64,000 nucleotides of DNA from SIG440 sp045591095 (GTDB taxonomy: Bacteria > Bacillota > Clostridia > Monoglobales > Monoglobaceae). The position numbers were made by a program, and so were the translations under genes. The notes beneath the pieces are model-generated. The model searched no databases and was not told the origin of the DNA. It worked only from the letters and a program-made list of their open reading frames with translations. Positions 8,024 through 15,887 of this stretch are shown one piece after another. Location of the stretch: contig JAZNSF010000028.1 in NCBI GenBank assembly GCA_045591095.1, forward strand, positions 1 through 64,000. The letters run 5' to 3'. Numbering within the stretch: the first letter of the stretch is position 1; each line of letters starts with the position of its first letter.

Positions 8024-8809
8024 ATGAGAATTCTTACAGTAGGCGACATTGTAGCAGAAGACGGAAGAGAATTTGTTTATAATAATTTAGGAAGAATAAA
8101 GAATAAATACAAGGTGGATTACTGCATTGCCAATGGCGAGAATGCGGCAAACACAAATGGAATTACGGTTGATATTGCAAATTCTCTTATTCGTGCCGGG
8201 GTGGATGTAATCACCCTTGGAAACCACACTTTTTCAAACAAAGAATATAAGGATGTCCTCTCAGATATCGAGAGGGTTATAAGACCCTTGAATCTTCCCC
8301 CGGAAACCGAGGGGATGGGATATTTTATTGATGATTTAGGCTTTTTGAGAATTGCGGTTATCAACGCTATAGGAAGAATCCATATGGACCCGGTTGATTG
8401 CCCATTCAGAGCCACAGAAAAAATACTTTCTGAGATTAATGATAAGGCAGATATTGTGATAATTGACTTCCACGCTGAAGCAACAAGCGAAAAGCTGGCT
8501 TTTGGAAACTTCTTTGACGGCAAGGCTGATATAGTATTTTGCACTCATACACATGTGCAAAGCGCGGACGAACATATTTTACCTGATGGCACAGCATATA
8601 TCAGCGATATTGGAATGACCGGGGTAAGAGACTCGATTTTAGGAGTGAAAAAAGAAATTATAATGGACCTTTTTTATACACGGAAAAAGTTCAGGTTTGA
8701 AAAGGCAGAGGGTGAAGTATGGTTTTCGGGTGCTTTGTTTGATTACGATGAAAAGCAAAAAAAGGTTGTAAGCATTGAAAGACTGTATTTCCCTGCTTCA
8801 AAAATTTAA
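8024..8809 (+). CDS. ymdB: YmdB-family metallophosphoesterase (TIGR00282)
   Basis: 261 residues from an ATG with AAAGG upstream. YmdB is a dinuclear-metal phosphodiesterase that acts on 2',3'-cyclic nucleotides and influences biofilm and motility choices in Bacillus. The metal motifs are visible: 'GDIVAEDGRE' (D8), 'CIANGENAA' (N and E), 'TLGNHTFSN' (GNH), 'IIDFHAEATSEK' and 'CTHTHVQSAD'. Length is usual. The rny-ymdB neighbourhood is conserved in many Firmicutes and suggests a shared role in RNA turnover and cell-state control. Confidence 0.93.
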   Translation: MRILTVGDIVAEDGREFVYNNLGRIKNKYKVDYCIANGENAANTNGITVDIANSLIRAGVDVITLGNHTFSNKEYKDVLSDIERVIRPLNLPPETEGMGYFIDDLGFLRIAVINAIGRIHMDPVDCPFRATEKILSEINDKADIVIIDFHAEATSEKLAFGNFFDGKADIVFCTHTHVQSADEHILPDGTAYISDIGMTGVRDSILGVKKEIIMDLFYTRKKFRFEKAEGEVWFSGALFDYDEKQKKVVSIERLYFPASKI

Positions 8810-8828
8810 GCCAGTAAGGAATAATGAA

Positions 8829-10388
8829 ATGAAAAAAAATCTATGTGTAGTTGCGATTTTGCTGTGCGCTACTATCTTAACTTCGGCGTGCAGTATAAAA
8901 AATGCTGTCAGATTTAATAAAAACGAAGAAAGGCAAATGGAGAATGAACTTTCGATATTTTCCTATAAGCCGGATACTTTTTGCCCGATTGCAAGCAAAA
9001 ACAGCGCAAATATCCGTATGCTTGGTATTATCTATGAGGGACTCATCGAGCTAAACGACGAGCTTAGCCCCAGTCCCATGCTTGCAGAAAACTGGACAGT
9101 ATCAGCAAATGCTCTTGAGTGGGACTTGACTCTCAGAAGTACTGCCAAATGGCACGATGGGTCAGGCAAACTTTCGGCTGATGATGTTGTTTATACAATA
9201 AATCAGATAAAAGATTTGGAAGAAAGTCCCTATAAGTACAATGTATCAAATATATCTGAAATAAAGGCTGTTGCCGAAAACAAAGTTAAATTTATACTCC
9301 AAAAACCCAGTGCTAATTTTGTAAATCTTTTATATTTCCCTATAATCAAAAGGGAGAGTGACCTTAAACTTGTTGATTTTAGACCAAACGGCACCGGACC
9401 TTATATATTTGAGGACAGAAACGAGGGAAATCTCTATTATCTTGTAAAAAATCCAGACTGGTGGGGCGGAAACGTAAAGGCTGAAACCATAAAAGTTAAG
9501 ATGCTTCCCGGGGGAGATACGCCACTTTATGCCTTTGGGTCAACGAGTCTTGATATGGTACCTGCAGACAATCTTGACTGGGGCAAGTCTGTTGATGTTA
9601 TGACCTCGACCTATACTGAATTTCAAACACCTATATATAATTTTTTGGGGATAAACCATGCTGGCAATGTGCTTTCGGCGCCAGAAATACGAAAAGCAAT
9701 TTCGCTTGCAATTGACCGCGACGAAATAATCAAAAAAACACGTATGGGGTATGCAGTGCCTGCAAATTCACCGCTTCGGCCCGAGTGGTTTATGGCTAAA
9801 ACTCAAAAAACAGAGCATAAGCAGAATTTGCATGAGGCAAAAAAAACAGTAGAGAAAAATGACTGGAAAATAGACGGGAATATCTATCGCAAAAGTATAG
9901 GCGGGACAAGTGTTTCGGCCGAGTTTTCTATACTTATCAACGAGGAGAATACAACAAGAGAAAGCATAGCAAGAATTATTGCCACCACTCTTCAGGGATT
10001 TGGAATCAAGGCCAATGTAATAAAAGTTCCGTATGATGAGTACAAAAACCGTATCTCAGATGGAAATTACGATGTTTTTATTGGCAGTATGGCTTTGTCG
10101 CCTGACCTTGAATTTTCCATGATGTTTGGCGAAGAGAATATCTTTAATTTTGAGGACGAAGAATTTTACTATGTGATGGATTCTATTATGGCTAAAACTA
10201 ATCCCGAGGATGTTAAAAAAGGATACGAAGAATTTACAAATCTTTTTGAACAACTTAATCCGTCAGTTGGTCTGTTTTTTGAAAATTCAGTGATGATTTA
10301 TACAAAGGCAATAAAGGACGAAATCAAGCCTTCATATTTTGATGTTTACCGAGGTATTGAGGCAATACAAAAGGGAGCGGAAAAGTAG
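8829..10388 (+). CDS. Peptide/nickel-type ABC transporter substrate-binding lipoprotein (SBP_bac_5)
   Basis: 519 residues from ATG 8829, about 9 bp after AAGGA. A signal peptide with a hydrophobic core and 'TSAC' at about residues 18-21 marks a lipoprotein anchored outside the membrane. The body follows the DppA/OppA type: 'SIFSYKPDTFCPI', 'PMLAENWTVS', 'WDLTLRSTAKWHDG' and a later 'IRKAISLAIDRDEIIK' block. No permease or ATPase genes are adjacent, so the partner transporter is elsewhere or lost. It sits between ymdB (19 bp gap) and dinB (1-bp gap), which suggests transcription with dinB. The ligand is unknown. Confidence 0.85.
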   Translation: MKKNLCVVAILLCATILTSACSIKNAVRFNKNEERQMENELSIFSYKPDTFCPIASKNSANIRMLGIIYEGLIELNDELSPSPMLAENWTVSANALEWDLTLRSTAKWHDGSGKLSADDVVYTINQIKDLEESPYKYNVSNISEIKAVAENKVKFILQKPSANFVNLLYFPIIKRESDLKLVDFRPNGTGPYIFEDRNEGNLYYLVKNPDWWGGNVKAETIKVKMLPGGDTPLYAFGSTSLDMVPADNLDWGKSVDVMTSTYTEFQTPIYNFLGINHAGNVLSAPEIRKAISLAIDRDEIIKKTRMGYAVPANSPLRPEWFMAKTQKTEHKQNLHEAKKTVEKNDWKIDGNIYRKSIGGTSVSAEFSILINEENTTRESIARIIATTLQGFGIKANVIKVPYDEYKNRISDGNYDVFIGSMALSPDLEFSMMFGEENIFNFEDEEFYYVMDSIMAKTNPEDVKKGYEEFTNLFEQLNPSVGLFFENSVMIYTKAIKDEIKPSYFDVYRGIEAIQKGAEK

Positions 10389-10389
10389 T

Positions 10390-11592
10390 TTGGAAAAAAC
10401 GATAATTCATGTTGATATGGACGCGTTTTTTGCATCTGTTGAGGAAAGGGATAACCCTAATCTTCGTGGAAAACCACTTATTATAGGTGCGCTTCCCAAT
10501 GAACGCGGAGTGGTTTCTACCTGCAATTACGAAGCCAGACGCTTTGGCGTGCATTCTGCAATGAGCATTAAGGAAGCGTACAGAAAATGTCCAAATGGCA
10601 TTTTTATGCACGGGAATATGGTCAAATACGAAGAGACATCGGACCAGATTCATAAGATAATGCTGAAGTTTACCGACAAAATAGAGTTTGTGGCGCTTGA
10701 TGAAGGGTATATGGATGTCTCGCATTCGCTGAGACTTTTTGGAAGCGCAGAGAATATTGCAAAAGAACTGAAAAAACAGATTTTTGAGACGGTTGGGGTT
10801 ACGTGCTCGGTAGGGATTTCGTATTGTATGATGGGGGCAAAGCTTGCCAGCGAGGAGAAAAAGCCCGACGGATTTTTTATAATAAAAGATGCACATGAAC
10901 TGACCGAGCTTATACGACAAAGACCGGTACGTGTTATTTTTGGAATAGGAGCAAAAACAGAGCAGAAACTAAAGGAATTCGGTATCGTTACTGTAGAAGA
11001 TTTGAAAACAGCACCAAAATCACTTATTGAGATATTTGGCAAGGCTGGAAGAGAAATGATTAATCTTGCAAATGGCGTGGACGAAAGAGAGGTTATACCG
11101 GATAGTACCTCAAAATCAATAGGGAGAGAGCACACGTTTCAGCAAAACATAATGGATAAAGAAGTGCTTAGGGATGTGCTTTTGCTTCTTTCAAGGGACA
11201 TAAGCCTTAGAATAAAAAGAAAGGGTATGCTTGGTAAAACTATTACCCTTAAAGTTAAATATTCGGATATGAATACCATTACCCGTTCAAAAAGTGGAAA
11301 GTTTACAAACTCGGCTAAGGATATATACGCATTTGCCTCAGAACTATTTGACGGACTTAAGTTAAGCGAGACGGTGAGGCTTATTGGGGTGACTGTCAGC
11401 AATTTGTCTGACAAAAAGGAACCGGAGAATGAGCAACTGTCGCTGTTTGACGATCCTTTTGAAACCGACCTTTCCAGTCAAAAAACAGATGCCTTGGAGG
11501 ATACTATATTTGATATTCATTCAAGGTTTGGAACAGATGCTTTAAAAACTGCCAAAGAGCTTAAAGCTTTGAAAAATTTGGGTGAGAATTAG
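10390..11592 (+). CDS. dinB: DNA polymerase IV (Y family)
   Basis: 400 residues from a TTG at 10390, one base after the previous stop and after AAGGGAGCGG. The polymerase does error-prone translesion synthesis. Palm motifs are 'IIHVDMDAFFASVEER' and 'VALDEGYMDVS' (catalytic D and E), finger residues 'YEARRFGVHSAMS', and the little-finger domain follows 'KSIGREHTF'. The C-terminus has 'QLSLFDD' near residue 348, a textbook beta-clamp-binding motif. The usually conserved N-K in the 'SYNKFLAK' region reads 'SYCMMGAK', a departure from the common form. The rest is typical and length is slightly above the usual 350. Confidence 0.93.
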   Translation: MEKTIIHVDMDAFFASVEERDNPNLRGKPLIIGALPNERGVVSTCNYEARRFGVHSAMSIKEAYRKCPNGIFMHGNMVKYEETSDQIHKIMLKFTDKIEFVALDEGYMDVSHSLRLFGSAENIAKELKKQIFETVGVTCSVGISYCMMGAKLASEEKKPDGFFIIKDAHELTELIRQRPVRVIFGIGAKTEQKLKEFGIVTVEDLKTAPKSLIEIFGKAGREMINLANGVDEREVIPDSTSKSIGREHTFQQNIMDKEVLRDVLLLLSRDISLRIKRKGMLGKTITLKVKYSDMNTITRSKSGKFTNSAKDIYAFASELFDGLKLSETVRLIGVTVSNLSDKKEPENEQLSLFDDPFETDLSSQKTDALEDTIFDIHSRFGTDALKTAKELKALKNLGEN

Positions 11593-11708
11593 TTGTTTCT
11601 TAAATAAAACCGCTCATATAACTCGATTTTCTGTGAAACGGACTTTTTATTGAAATCTCAAAAAGATTTTAAGGAAAATATGTAATTATTTACGAAAAGT
11701 TGATTGTG

Positions 11709-11740
11709 TTGACTAAAAGCATTAAAAATGATAATATAAT
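11709..11740 (+). promoter_or_regulatory. Promoter upstream of the DUF559 cassette
   Basis: TTGACT (11709-11714), 17-bp spacer and TAATAT (11732-11737), with TATAAT overlapping at 11735-11740. It ends just before the left inverted repeat, so the DUF559 gene would be transcribed from chromosomal sequence outside the cassette. Confidence 0.55.
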
Positions 11741-11747
11741 CTACAAG

Positions 11748-11800
11748 AAAGCCTCCCTTGTGTAAAGGGAGGTGGGTTGCGTAGCAACTCGGAGGGATTG
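11748..11800. repeat. Left terminal inverted repeat of the DUF559 cassette
   Basis: It starts AAGCCTCCCTTGTGTAAAGG and ends GGAGGGATTG. Internally it folds into two hairpins (CCTCCCTT/AAGGGAGG and GTTGC/GCAAC). It matches the reverse complement of 12148-12199 almost base for base at both ends. Its GGAGGG is also the ribosome site for the enclosed gene. Confidence 0.85.
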
Positions 11801-11802
11801 TA

Positions 11803-12171
11803 ATGGATTACAAACACAATAAAGAAATTGTACCACTTGCAAAAGTATTAAGAAAGAATATGACAAAAGAAGAAAAACATCTTTGGTATGATTATTTGAG
11901 AGAGTACCCTATCAGGTTTATAAGGCAGAAAGTTATAGGAAAATATATTGTTGATTTTTATTGTGCCAAAGTAAAGCTTGTCATTGAATTGGATGGCTCA
12001 CAGCATTATGATGATAAAGGAATGGAAAAAGATGCTTTGAGAACTGAGTTTTTAGAACAATATGGATTAAAAGTTATAAGAATATCAAATCTTGATATAA
12101 ACAAAAACTTTGAGGGAGTATGTTTGTTTATTGATAATGAAGTTAAACAATCCCTCAGTCAACTCCGTTGA
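11803..12171 (+). CDS. DUF559 endonuclease-domain protein
   Basis: 122 residues. 'ARVLRKN'-like opening ('AKVLRKNMTKEEKHLWYDYL'), 'FIRQKVIGKYIVDFYCAKVKLVIELDGSQH' (written here only in part: VDFYC, IELDG) and 'YGLKVIRISN' match DUF559, a Vsr/PD-(D/E)xK-like nuclease fold whose catalytic acidic residues are the D of VDFY and E of IELDG. The biological role of these small proteins is unknown. The ATG has GGAGGG 6 bp upstream within the left repeat, and the last seven codons lie in the right repeat. It looks like a selfish or repeat-associated nuclease rather than a restriction enzyme, since no methylase is near. Confidence 0.85.
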   Translation: MDYKHNKEIVPLAKVLRKNMTKEEKHLWYDYLREYPIRFIRQKVIGKYIVDFYCAKVKLVIELDGSQHYDDKGMEKDALRTEFLEQYGLKVIRISNLDINKNFEGVCLFIDNEVKQSLSQLR

Positions 12172-12199
12172 CAGCTCCCTTTGCACAAGGGAGCCTTTT
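12148..12199. repeat. Right terminal inverted repeat of the DUF559 cassette
   Basis: CAATCCCTCAG at its inner end and CACAAGGGAGCCTT at its outer end are the reverse complement of the left repeat, with a CAACTCCGTTG hairpin inside. It followed by Ts may also act as the terminator of the DUF559 gene. Confidence 0.85.
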
Positions 12200-12219
12200 T
12201 ATAAGTGTCATTTAAAAGT

Positions 12220-12247
12220 GTCGGAAAAATACGGAGGTTTTTCCGAC
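12220..12247. repeat. Perfect 10-bp hairpin
   Basis: GTCGGAAAAA and TTTTTCCGAC flank an 8-base loop. It lies between the cassette and the gene remnant at 12321. It has no clear T tract on the + strand. Possibly a second terminator or repeat scar. Confidence 0.5.
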
Positions 12248-12320
12248 CGCACTATTTTTGTTGCTTTTACCCTCTTAAAAGCATAGTTTTTTAGAAAAAT
12301 TAATAGGCGAATATATAAAA

Positions 12321-12437
12321 GTGTTGGTTATATCATTCTTCGGGGATATTCACCAGAAAGATATAACCAGATTGGAGCACTATCCTAAAAATACAATCAT
12401 AAATATCGGAGACAGCACCATATATATTGACTCTTAA
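12321..12437 (+). pseudogene. Possible remnant of a metallophosphoesterase gene
   Basis: A 38-codon open stretch from GTG 12321 to TAA 12437 encodes 'VLVISFFGDIH' and, 20 residues later, 'IINIGDST'. Spaced GDxH and GD motifs after a hydrophobic strand are the N-terminal metal sites of calcineurin-type phosphoesterases. There is no ribosome site and the frame stops before the NH and later histidine motifs. A 9-bp inverted repeat (12326-12334 and 12360-12368) lies within it. It may be a decayed gene start. Chance similarity is possible because the fragment is short. Confidence 0.35.
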
Positions 12438-12455
12438 TTATATATGTGGTATAAT
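12427..12455 (+). promoter_or_regulatory. Extended -10 sigma-A promoter of the two-TM protein gene
   Basis: TTGACT (12427-12432), 17-bp spacer, TGGTATAAT (12447-12455). The predicted transcript start is about 18 bp before the start codon. Confidence 0.75.
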
Positions 12456-12480
12456 GTCAAGAAAGAGGAGTGATGTTGTT

Positions 12481-12942
12481 ATGTTATCCGACATGTTACG
12501 TGGCATGATGCCTGTTGCTTTTTTGGCAGTTTTGTTTTTTATAGGAAAAACTTATATCGTTTATGACAAATTGAAAACGATAAAGTATGAAAATAAAATA
12601 AAAAAAGGTAAAGTTGTAAAACTAACTGAAACAAGAGATATAGGGCCTGAAGTTATTTATATATACTCAATAGAGACTTGTATTGATAGCACTAAAAAAT
12701 GTTATACTTATTATGAAATTGTAAGTAAAAACAAAGAAAGTAAACTAAAAATTGGTATGCAGTTAGATGTTTATTTTAGTGAAGAACCTCCCAAAAAGAA
12801 AGCAGTGTATTTTACAGACGAGATTTCCTTGCTTAAAGATTTGAAAGAAGTTTTTTGGTCAAGTTTGATATTATTAGGGGTTTTTGTTGCTGTTTTGTTA
12901 TTGCTTTCTTTGGGCATTTTATATGCTGATCTGTTATTATGA
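12481..12942 (+). CDS. Two-TM membrane protein, DUF3592-like
   Basis: 153 residues from ATG 12481, with AAAGAGGAG about 10 bp upstream. A transmembrane helix at about residues 8-28 is followed by a beta-rich soluble middle ('KKGKVVKLTE', 'YYEIVSKNK', 'KIGMQLDVYFSEEPPKK') and a second helix at about 124-150. This TM-beta-TM layout with a G(K/R)VV strand and a 'G..v.VYyd..nP' end resembles DUF3592 proteins of unknown function. The call is by architecture only. It is AT-rich and isolated between its own promoter and a terminator in an accessory patch. Confidence 0.5.
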   Translation: MLSDMLRGMMPVAFLAVLFFIGKTYIVYDKLKTIKYENKIKKGKVVKLTETRDIGPEVIYIYSIETCIDSTKKCYTYYEIVSKNKESKLKIGMQLDVYFSEEPPKKKAVYFTDEISLLKDLKEVFWSSLILLGVFVAVLLLLSLGILYADLLL

Positions 12943-12965
12943 TCAGTTATATTATGTAAAATGTG

Positions 12966-13003
12966 GAAAATGGGTGAAGTTAACAGGCTTTACCCATTTT
13001 TAT
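12966..13003 (+). terminator. Rho-independent terminator after the DUF3592-like gene
   Basis: AAAATGGGTGAAG and CTTTACCCATTTTT form a stem around TTAACAGG, followed by Ts. Confidence 0.82.
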
Positions 13004-13083
13004 GTGAAAAACAATTTTTTTGCTAAATTTCAACGAAAAAATTATTCCACAGAAAATAAAGTTATAGGAAACCGCTAAAACAC

Positions 13084-13112
13084 TTGACAGCGCAGAGTTA
13101 GTGTGGTATAAT
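13084..13112 (+). promoter_or_regulatory. Promoter of T-box 1
   Basis: TTGACA (13084-13089), 17-bp spacer, TGGTATAAT (13104-13112): a near-perfect extended -10 sigma-A promoter. Confidence 0.88.
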
Positions 13113-13118
13113 CGTTGT

Positions 13119-13399
13119 AAATTTAATATTAAAGGCATTGACGAAGAGTGCACTTATGCATGAGCTTTTGAGAGAAGTGGCGGGTGGTGTGAGCCATAGC
13201 AAGGGTATTTGTGTTTGTAGCTTCTGAGCCGGGAGGAAGAAAACAATATAAGTGAGTAGACCCTCTCCGTGATTGCTGCGTTAAGGCATAAGGGTTTTCT
13301 GACCCTGATAAGTGGCGGAAGTGTTCCGCAATTTGAGTGGTACCGCGGGTGAAATTATGCTCGTCTCAAAGATATAAAACTTTGAGGCGAGATTTTTTT
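13119..13399 (+). ncRNA. T-box leader of the HTH-cupin-ligase gene
   Basis: Stem I elements GAAGAGTG, GAGAGAAGTGGCGGGTGGTG and GTAGCTTCTGAGCCGGGAGG are followed by the T-box GTGGTACCGCGGG (13338-13350) and a terminator TCGTCTCAAAG/CTTTGAGGCGA with seven Ts (13361-13399). The TGGT bulge pairs with a tRNA ending in ACCA, that is discriminator A. The specifier is not clear: alignment with the second T-box points to GTA (valine), with TGT as a weaker option that conflicts with the discriminator. Class certain, amino acid uncertain. Confidence 0.9.
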
Positions 13400-13427
13400 G
13401 ATTAAGCCTCGCAAAACGGAGGAAAAT

Positions 13428-15713
13428 ATGGAAAATTTTAAAGAGATTAACTCAAAAATCAAACAGATGGCTCAGCGTATTCGTGAGCTGCGCGAAATTC
13501 AGGGATATTCAGTAGATGAGATGGCAAAAAACACCGGCATCTCGGCAGAAGAATATCAAAAATGCGAAAACGGCGACAGTGATATGAACTTTGCGTTTAT
13601 TTATCGTTGCGCTTCGGCTCTTGGTGTAAACGTAACAGATATTATCGAGGGTTACAGCCCCAACCTTAAGTCTTACACAGTGACCCGTGCAGGGCAGGGC
13701 CAGCAGATAGCAAAGGCCCATGGTATGACATACTATAATATGGCTTATGCATTCAAAGACCGTGTAGCAGAGCCGCTGTTTGTAAGAAGTGTGTATGATG
13801 AAGAAGCTCAGACTAAAGAAATAGAGCTTACAACTCACGATGGTCAGGAATGCGATATCGTTATCGAGGGAAACCTTATGGTTCAGGTGGGTGACCACAA
13901 AGAAGTATTAGGCCCCGGCGACAGCATATATTATAAGAGTAGCACTCCTCACGGTATGATTGCTGTTAACGGAAAAGATTGTCTTTTCTATGCCATCGTT
14001 TTAAAGAGCGATGAAATACAGGAAGAGGCTAGTGAAAACGCGCCCGAAACAATTATCGGTCAGATTCACAGAGATGATAAAGAAAGAATTTATCACAATT
14101 ACATAGATATAGAAGAAAATGAAAACGGAACACCGCTTTCAATCAAGTTCAAAAACCACGACAAATTCAACTTTGGATTTGATTTGATTGATGCTCTTGC
14201 GGACCGCGAGCCTGAAAAACTTGCTCTTCTTCATATATCTGAGGATAAAACCGAAAGAAGATTTACATTTAAAGATATCAAAAAGGTATCAAATCAGTGT
14301 GCAAACTATTTTGCGTCTTTAGGTATCAAGAAGGGCGACAGAGTTATGCTGATTTTAAAGCGCCATTATCAGTTCTGGTTTGCGATGATTGCGCTTAACA
14401 AGCTTGGGGCGATTGCAATTCCTGCGGTGAACCAGCTTTTGGAAAAAGATATTGAATACCGAATCAAATCAGCAGGTGTAAGTACGATTATCTGTACGGC
14501 AGACGGTGATGTTTCGCACCAGGTAGAGCTTGCGGCAGAGAAGTGCGATACTGTCAATAATATGCTTATTGTAAATGGTACACGCGAGGGTTGGAGAACT
14601 TTTGATGAAGAATATCCGCGCTTTAGTACTCACTTTAAAAGAACCAAGGACACTGCATGCGGCGACGACCTTATGCTTATGTACTTTACATCAGGTACAT
14701 CGGGATACCCGAAAATTGCAGCGCACAACTATAAATATCCGCTTGGCCATTTCCACACAGCAAAATACTGGCATAATGTCGACCCTGACGGACTTCACTT
14801 TACAATTTCCGACACAGGCTGGGCAAAAGCTATGTGGGGTAAGCTCTACGGTCAATGGCTCTGCGAAGGTGCATTTTTTGTATACGATTTTGACAGATTT
14901 GACGCAGCGGATATATTGCCGATGTTTGCAAAATACAAAATTACAACATTCTGCGCACCGCCAACAATGCTCAGGATGCTTATAAAACAGGATATTTCAA
15001 AATACGATTTTTCGTCTGTTCAGCATATGACAACTGCAGGAGAGGCATTAAATCCCGAGGTTTACCGTCAGTTTGAAAAAGCAACAGGGCTTCAGATTGT
15101 TGAAGGATTTGGTCAGACAGAAAGCACAATGATTATCGGCAATATGACAGGTGCGCCTCACAAAATTGGCTCGATGGGTAAGCCTGCTCCTATTTACGAC
15201 GTTAAGCTTTTGGATTCTGATGGGAATGAAGTTAAAACTTCGGAATCAGGTGAAATCTGTATAAATGTTAAAGATGGTGCTCCTTGCGGACTATTTACAG
15301 GGTACTATAAGGACGAAGAAAAAACCAAAGAAGTATGGTATGATGGCTATTACCATACAGGCGACGTTGCATGGCGTGATGAGGACGGATTTTACTGGTA
15401 TGTTGGAAGAGCAGATGACGTTATCAAGTCATCGGGTTACCGTATTGGACCTTTCGAGATTGAAAGCGTAATTATGGAGCTTCCATACGTTCTGGAATGT
15501 GGTGTTTCGGCTGTTCCCGACGAAGTAAGAGGCCAGGTTGTAAAAGCAAGTATTGTTCTTGTAGATGGTAAAGAACCGTCAGATGAACTTAAAAAGGAAA
15601 TTCAAGGCTACGTAAAGGAAAGAACAGCTCCGTATAAATATCCAAGAATTGTGGAATTTAAGGATAGCCTTCCTAAAACCGTAAGCGGTAAAATTCAGCG
15701 TAATAAACTGTAA
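13428..15713 (+). CDS. HTH-cupin-acyl-CoA synthetase fusion protein
   Basis: 761 residues from ATG 13428, 5 bp after CGGAGG. Residues about 10-68 are an XRE-type helix-turn-helix ('RIRELREIQGYSVDEMAKNT'), about 130-195 a cupin ('LMVQVGDHKEVLGPGDSIYY', 'PHGMIA'), and about 225-761 an adenylate-forming ligase with 'MYFTSGTSGYPK', 'EGFGQTES', 'YHTGDVAWRDEDG', 'SSGYRIGPFEIE' and the catalytic lysine in 'SGKIQR'. XRE-cupin proteins usually regulate catabolic genes and the ligase forms acyl-CoA thioesters, so this may be an enzyme with its own regulator domain. It is controlled by a T-box and stands alone. The acyl substrate is unknown. Confidence 0.9.
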   Translation: MENFKEINSKIKQMAQRIRELREIQGYSVDEMAKNTGISAEEYQKCENGDSDMNFAFIYRCASALGVNVTDIIEGYSPNLKSYTVTRAGQGQQIAKAHGMTYYNMAYAFKDRVAEPLFVRSVYDEEAQTKEIELTTHDGQECDIVIEGNLMVQVGDHKEVLGPGDSIYYKSSTPHGMIAVNGKDCLFYAIVLKSDEIQEEASENAPETIIGQIHRDDKERIYHNYIDIEENENGTPLSIKFKNHDKFNFGFDLIDALADREPEKLALLHISEDKTERRFTFKDIKKVSNQCANYFASLGIKKGDRVMLILKRHYQFWFAMIALNKLGAIAIPAVNQLLEKDIEYRIKSAGVSTIICTADGDVSHQVELAAEKCDTVNNMLIVNGTREGWRTFDEEYPRFSTHFKRTKDTACGDDLMLMYFTSGTSGYPKIAAHNYKYPLGHFHTAKYWHNVDPDGLHFTISDTGWAKAMWGKLYGQWLCEGAFFVYDFDRFDAADILPMFAKYKITTFCAPPTMLRMLIKQDISKYDFSSVQHMTTAGEALNPEVYRQFEKATGLQIVEGFGQTESTMIIGNMTGAPHKIGSMGKPAPIYDVKLLDSDGNEVKTSESGEICINVKDGAPCGLFTGYYKDEEKTKEVWYDGYYHTGDVAWRDEDGFYWYVGRADDVIKSSGYRIGPFEIESVIMELPYVLECGVSAVPDEVRGQVVKASIVLVDGKEPSDELKKEIQGYVKERTAPYKYPRIVEFKDSLPKTVSGKIQRNKL

Positions 15714-15854
15714 AAAATGATATTTTCCATAAAAAATGCAATGCAAACCTTGCAAAACCTCTTTTTTGACAAAAAAACATTTTAAGATATTTAAAAATAA
15801 CAGCAAAAACGCAACCCTCAGTTGCTCTAAAAAACAAACTAAAGTTGATAGATT

Positions 15855-15882
15855 TTGCTATGCAGTTTTGATATTATATTAT
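15855..15882 (+). promoter_or_regulatory. Probable promoter of the amino-sugar operon
   Basis: TTGCTA (15855-15860), 16-bp spacer and TATTAT (15877-15882). Start near 15888 would place the pseudoknot leader at the very 5' end. The stretch from 15714 to 15854 is AT-rich and shows no terminator or gene I can support. Confidence 0.55.
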
Positions 15883-15887
15883 ACAAG

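Larger units (their letters stand above)
11748..12199 (+). mobile_element. Inverted-repeat-bounded DUF559 cassette
   Basis: About 450 bp made of two imperfect 50-bp inverted repeats and a single gene that fills the space between them. The ribosome site lies in the left repeat and the stop codon lies inside the right repeat, so gene and repeats form one unit. REP-like repeats of this kind, often next to DUF559 genes, are common in Clostridia genomes. No transposase is present and target duplication is not clear. Mobility, probably in trans or by REP-like copying, is inferred. Confidence 0.6.

Noticed and set aside
11803..12171. DUF559 protein as part of a restriction-modification system
   Set aside because: There is no methyltransferase or specificity gene nearby and the gene is confined between inverted repeats.
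13201..13235. Firm specifier call for T-box 1 (Cys TGT or Phe TTT)
   Set aside because: TGT conflicts with the discriminator-A type bulge, and stem pairing by eye does not settle between TTT and GTA. Left open.
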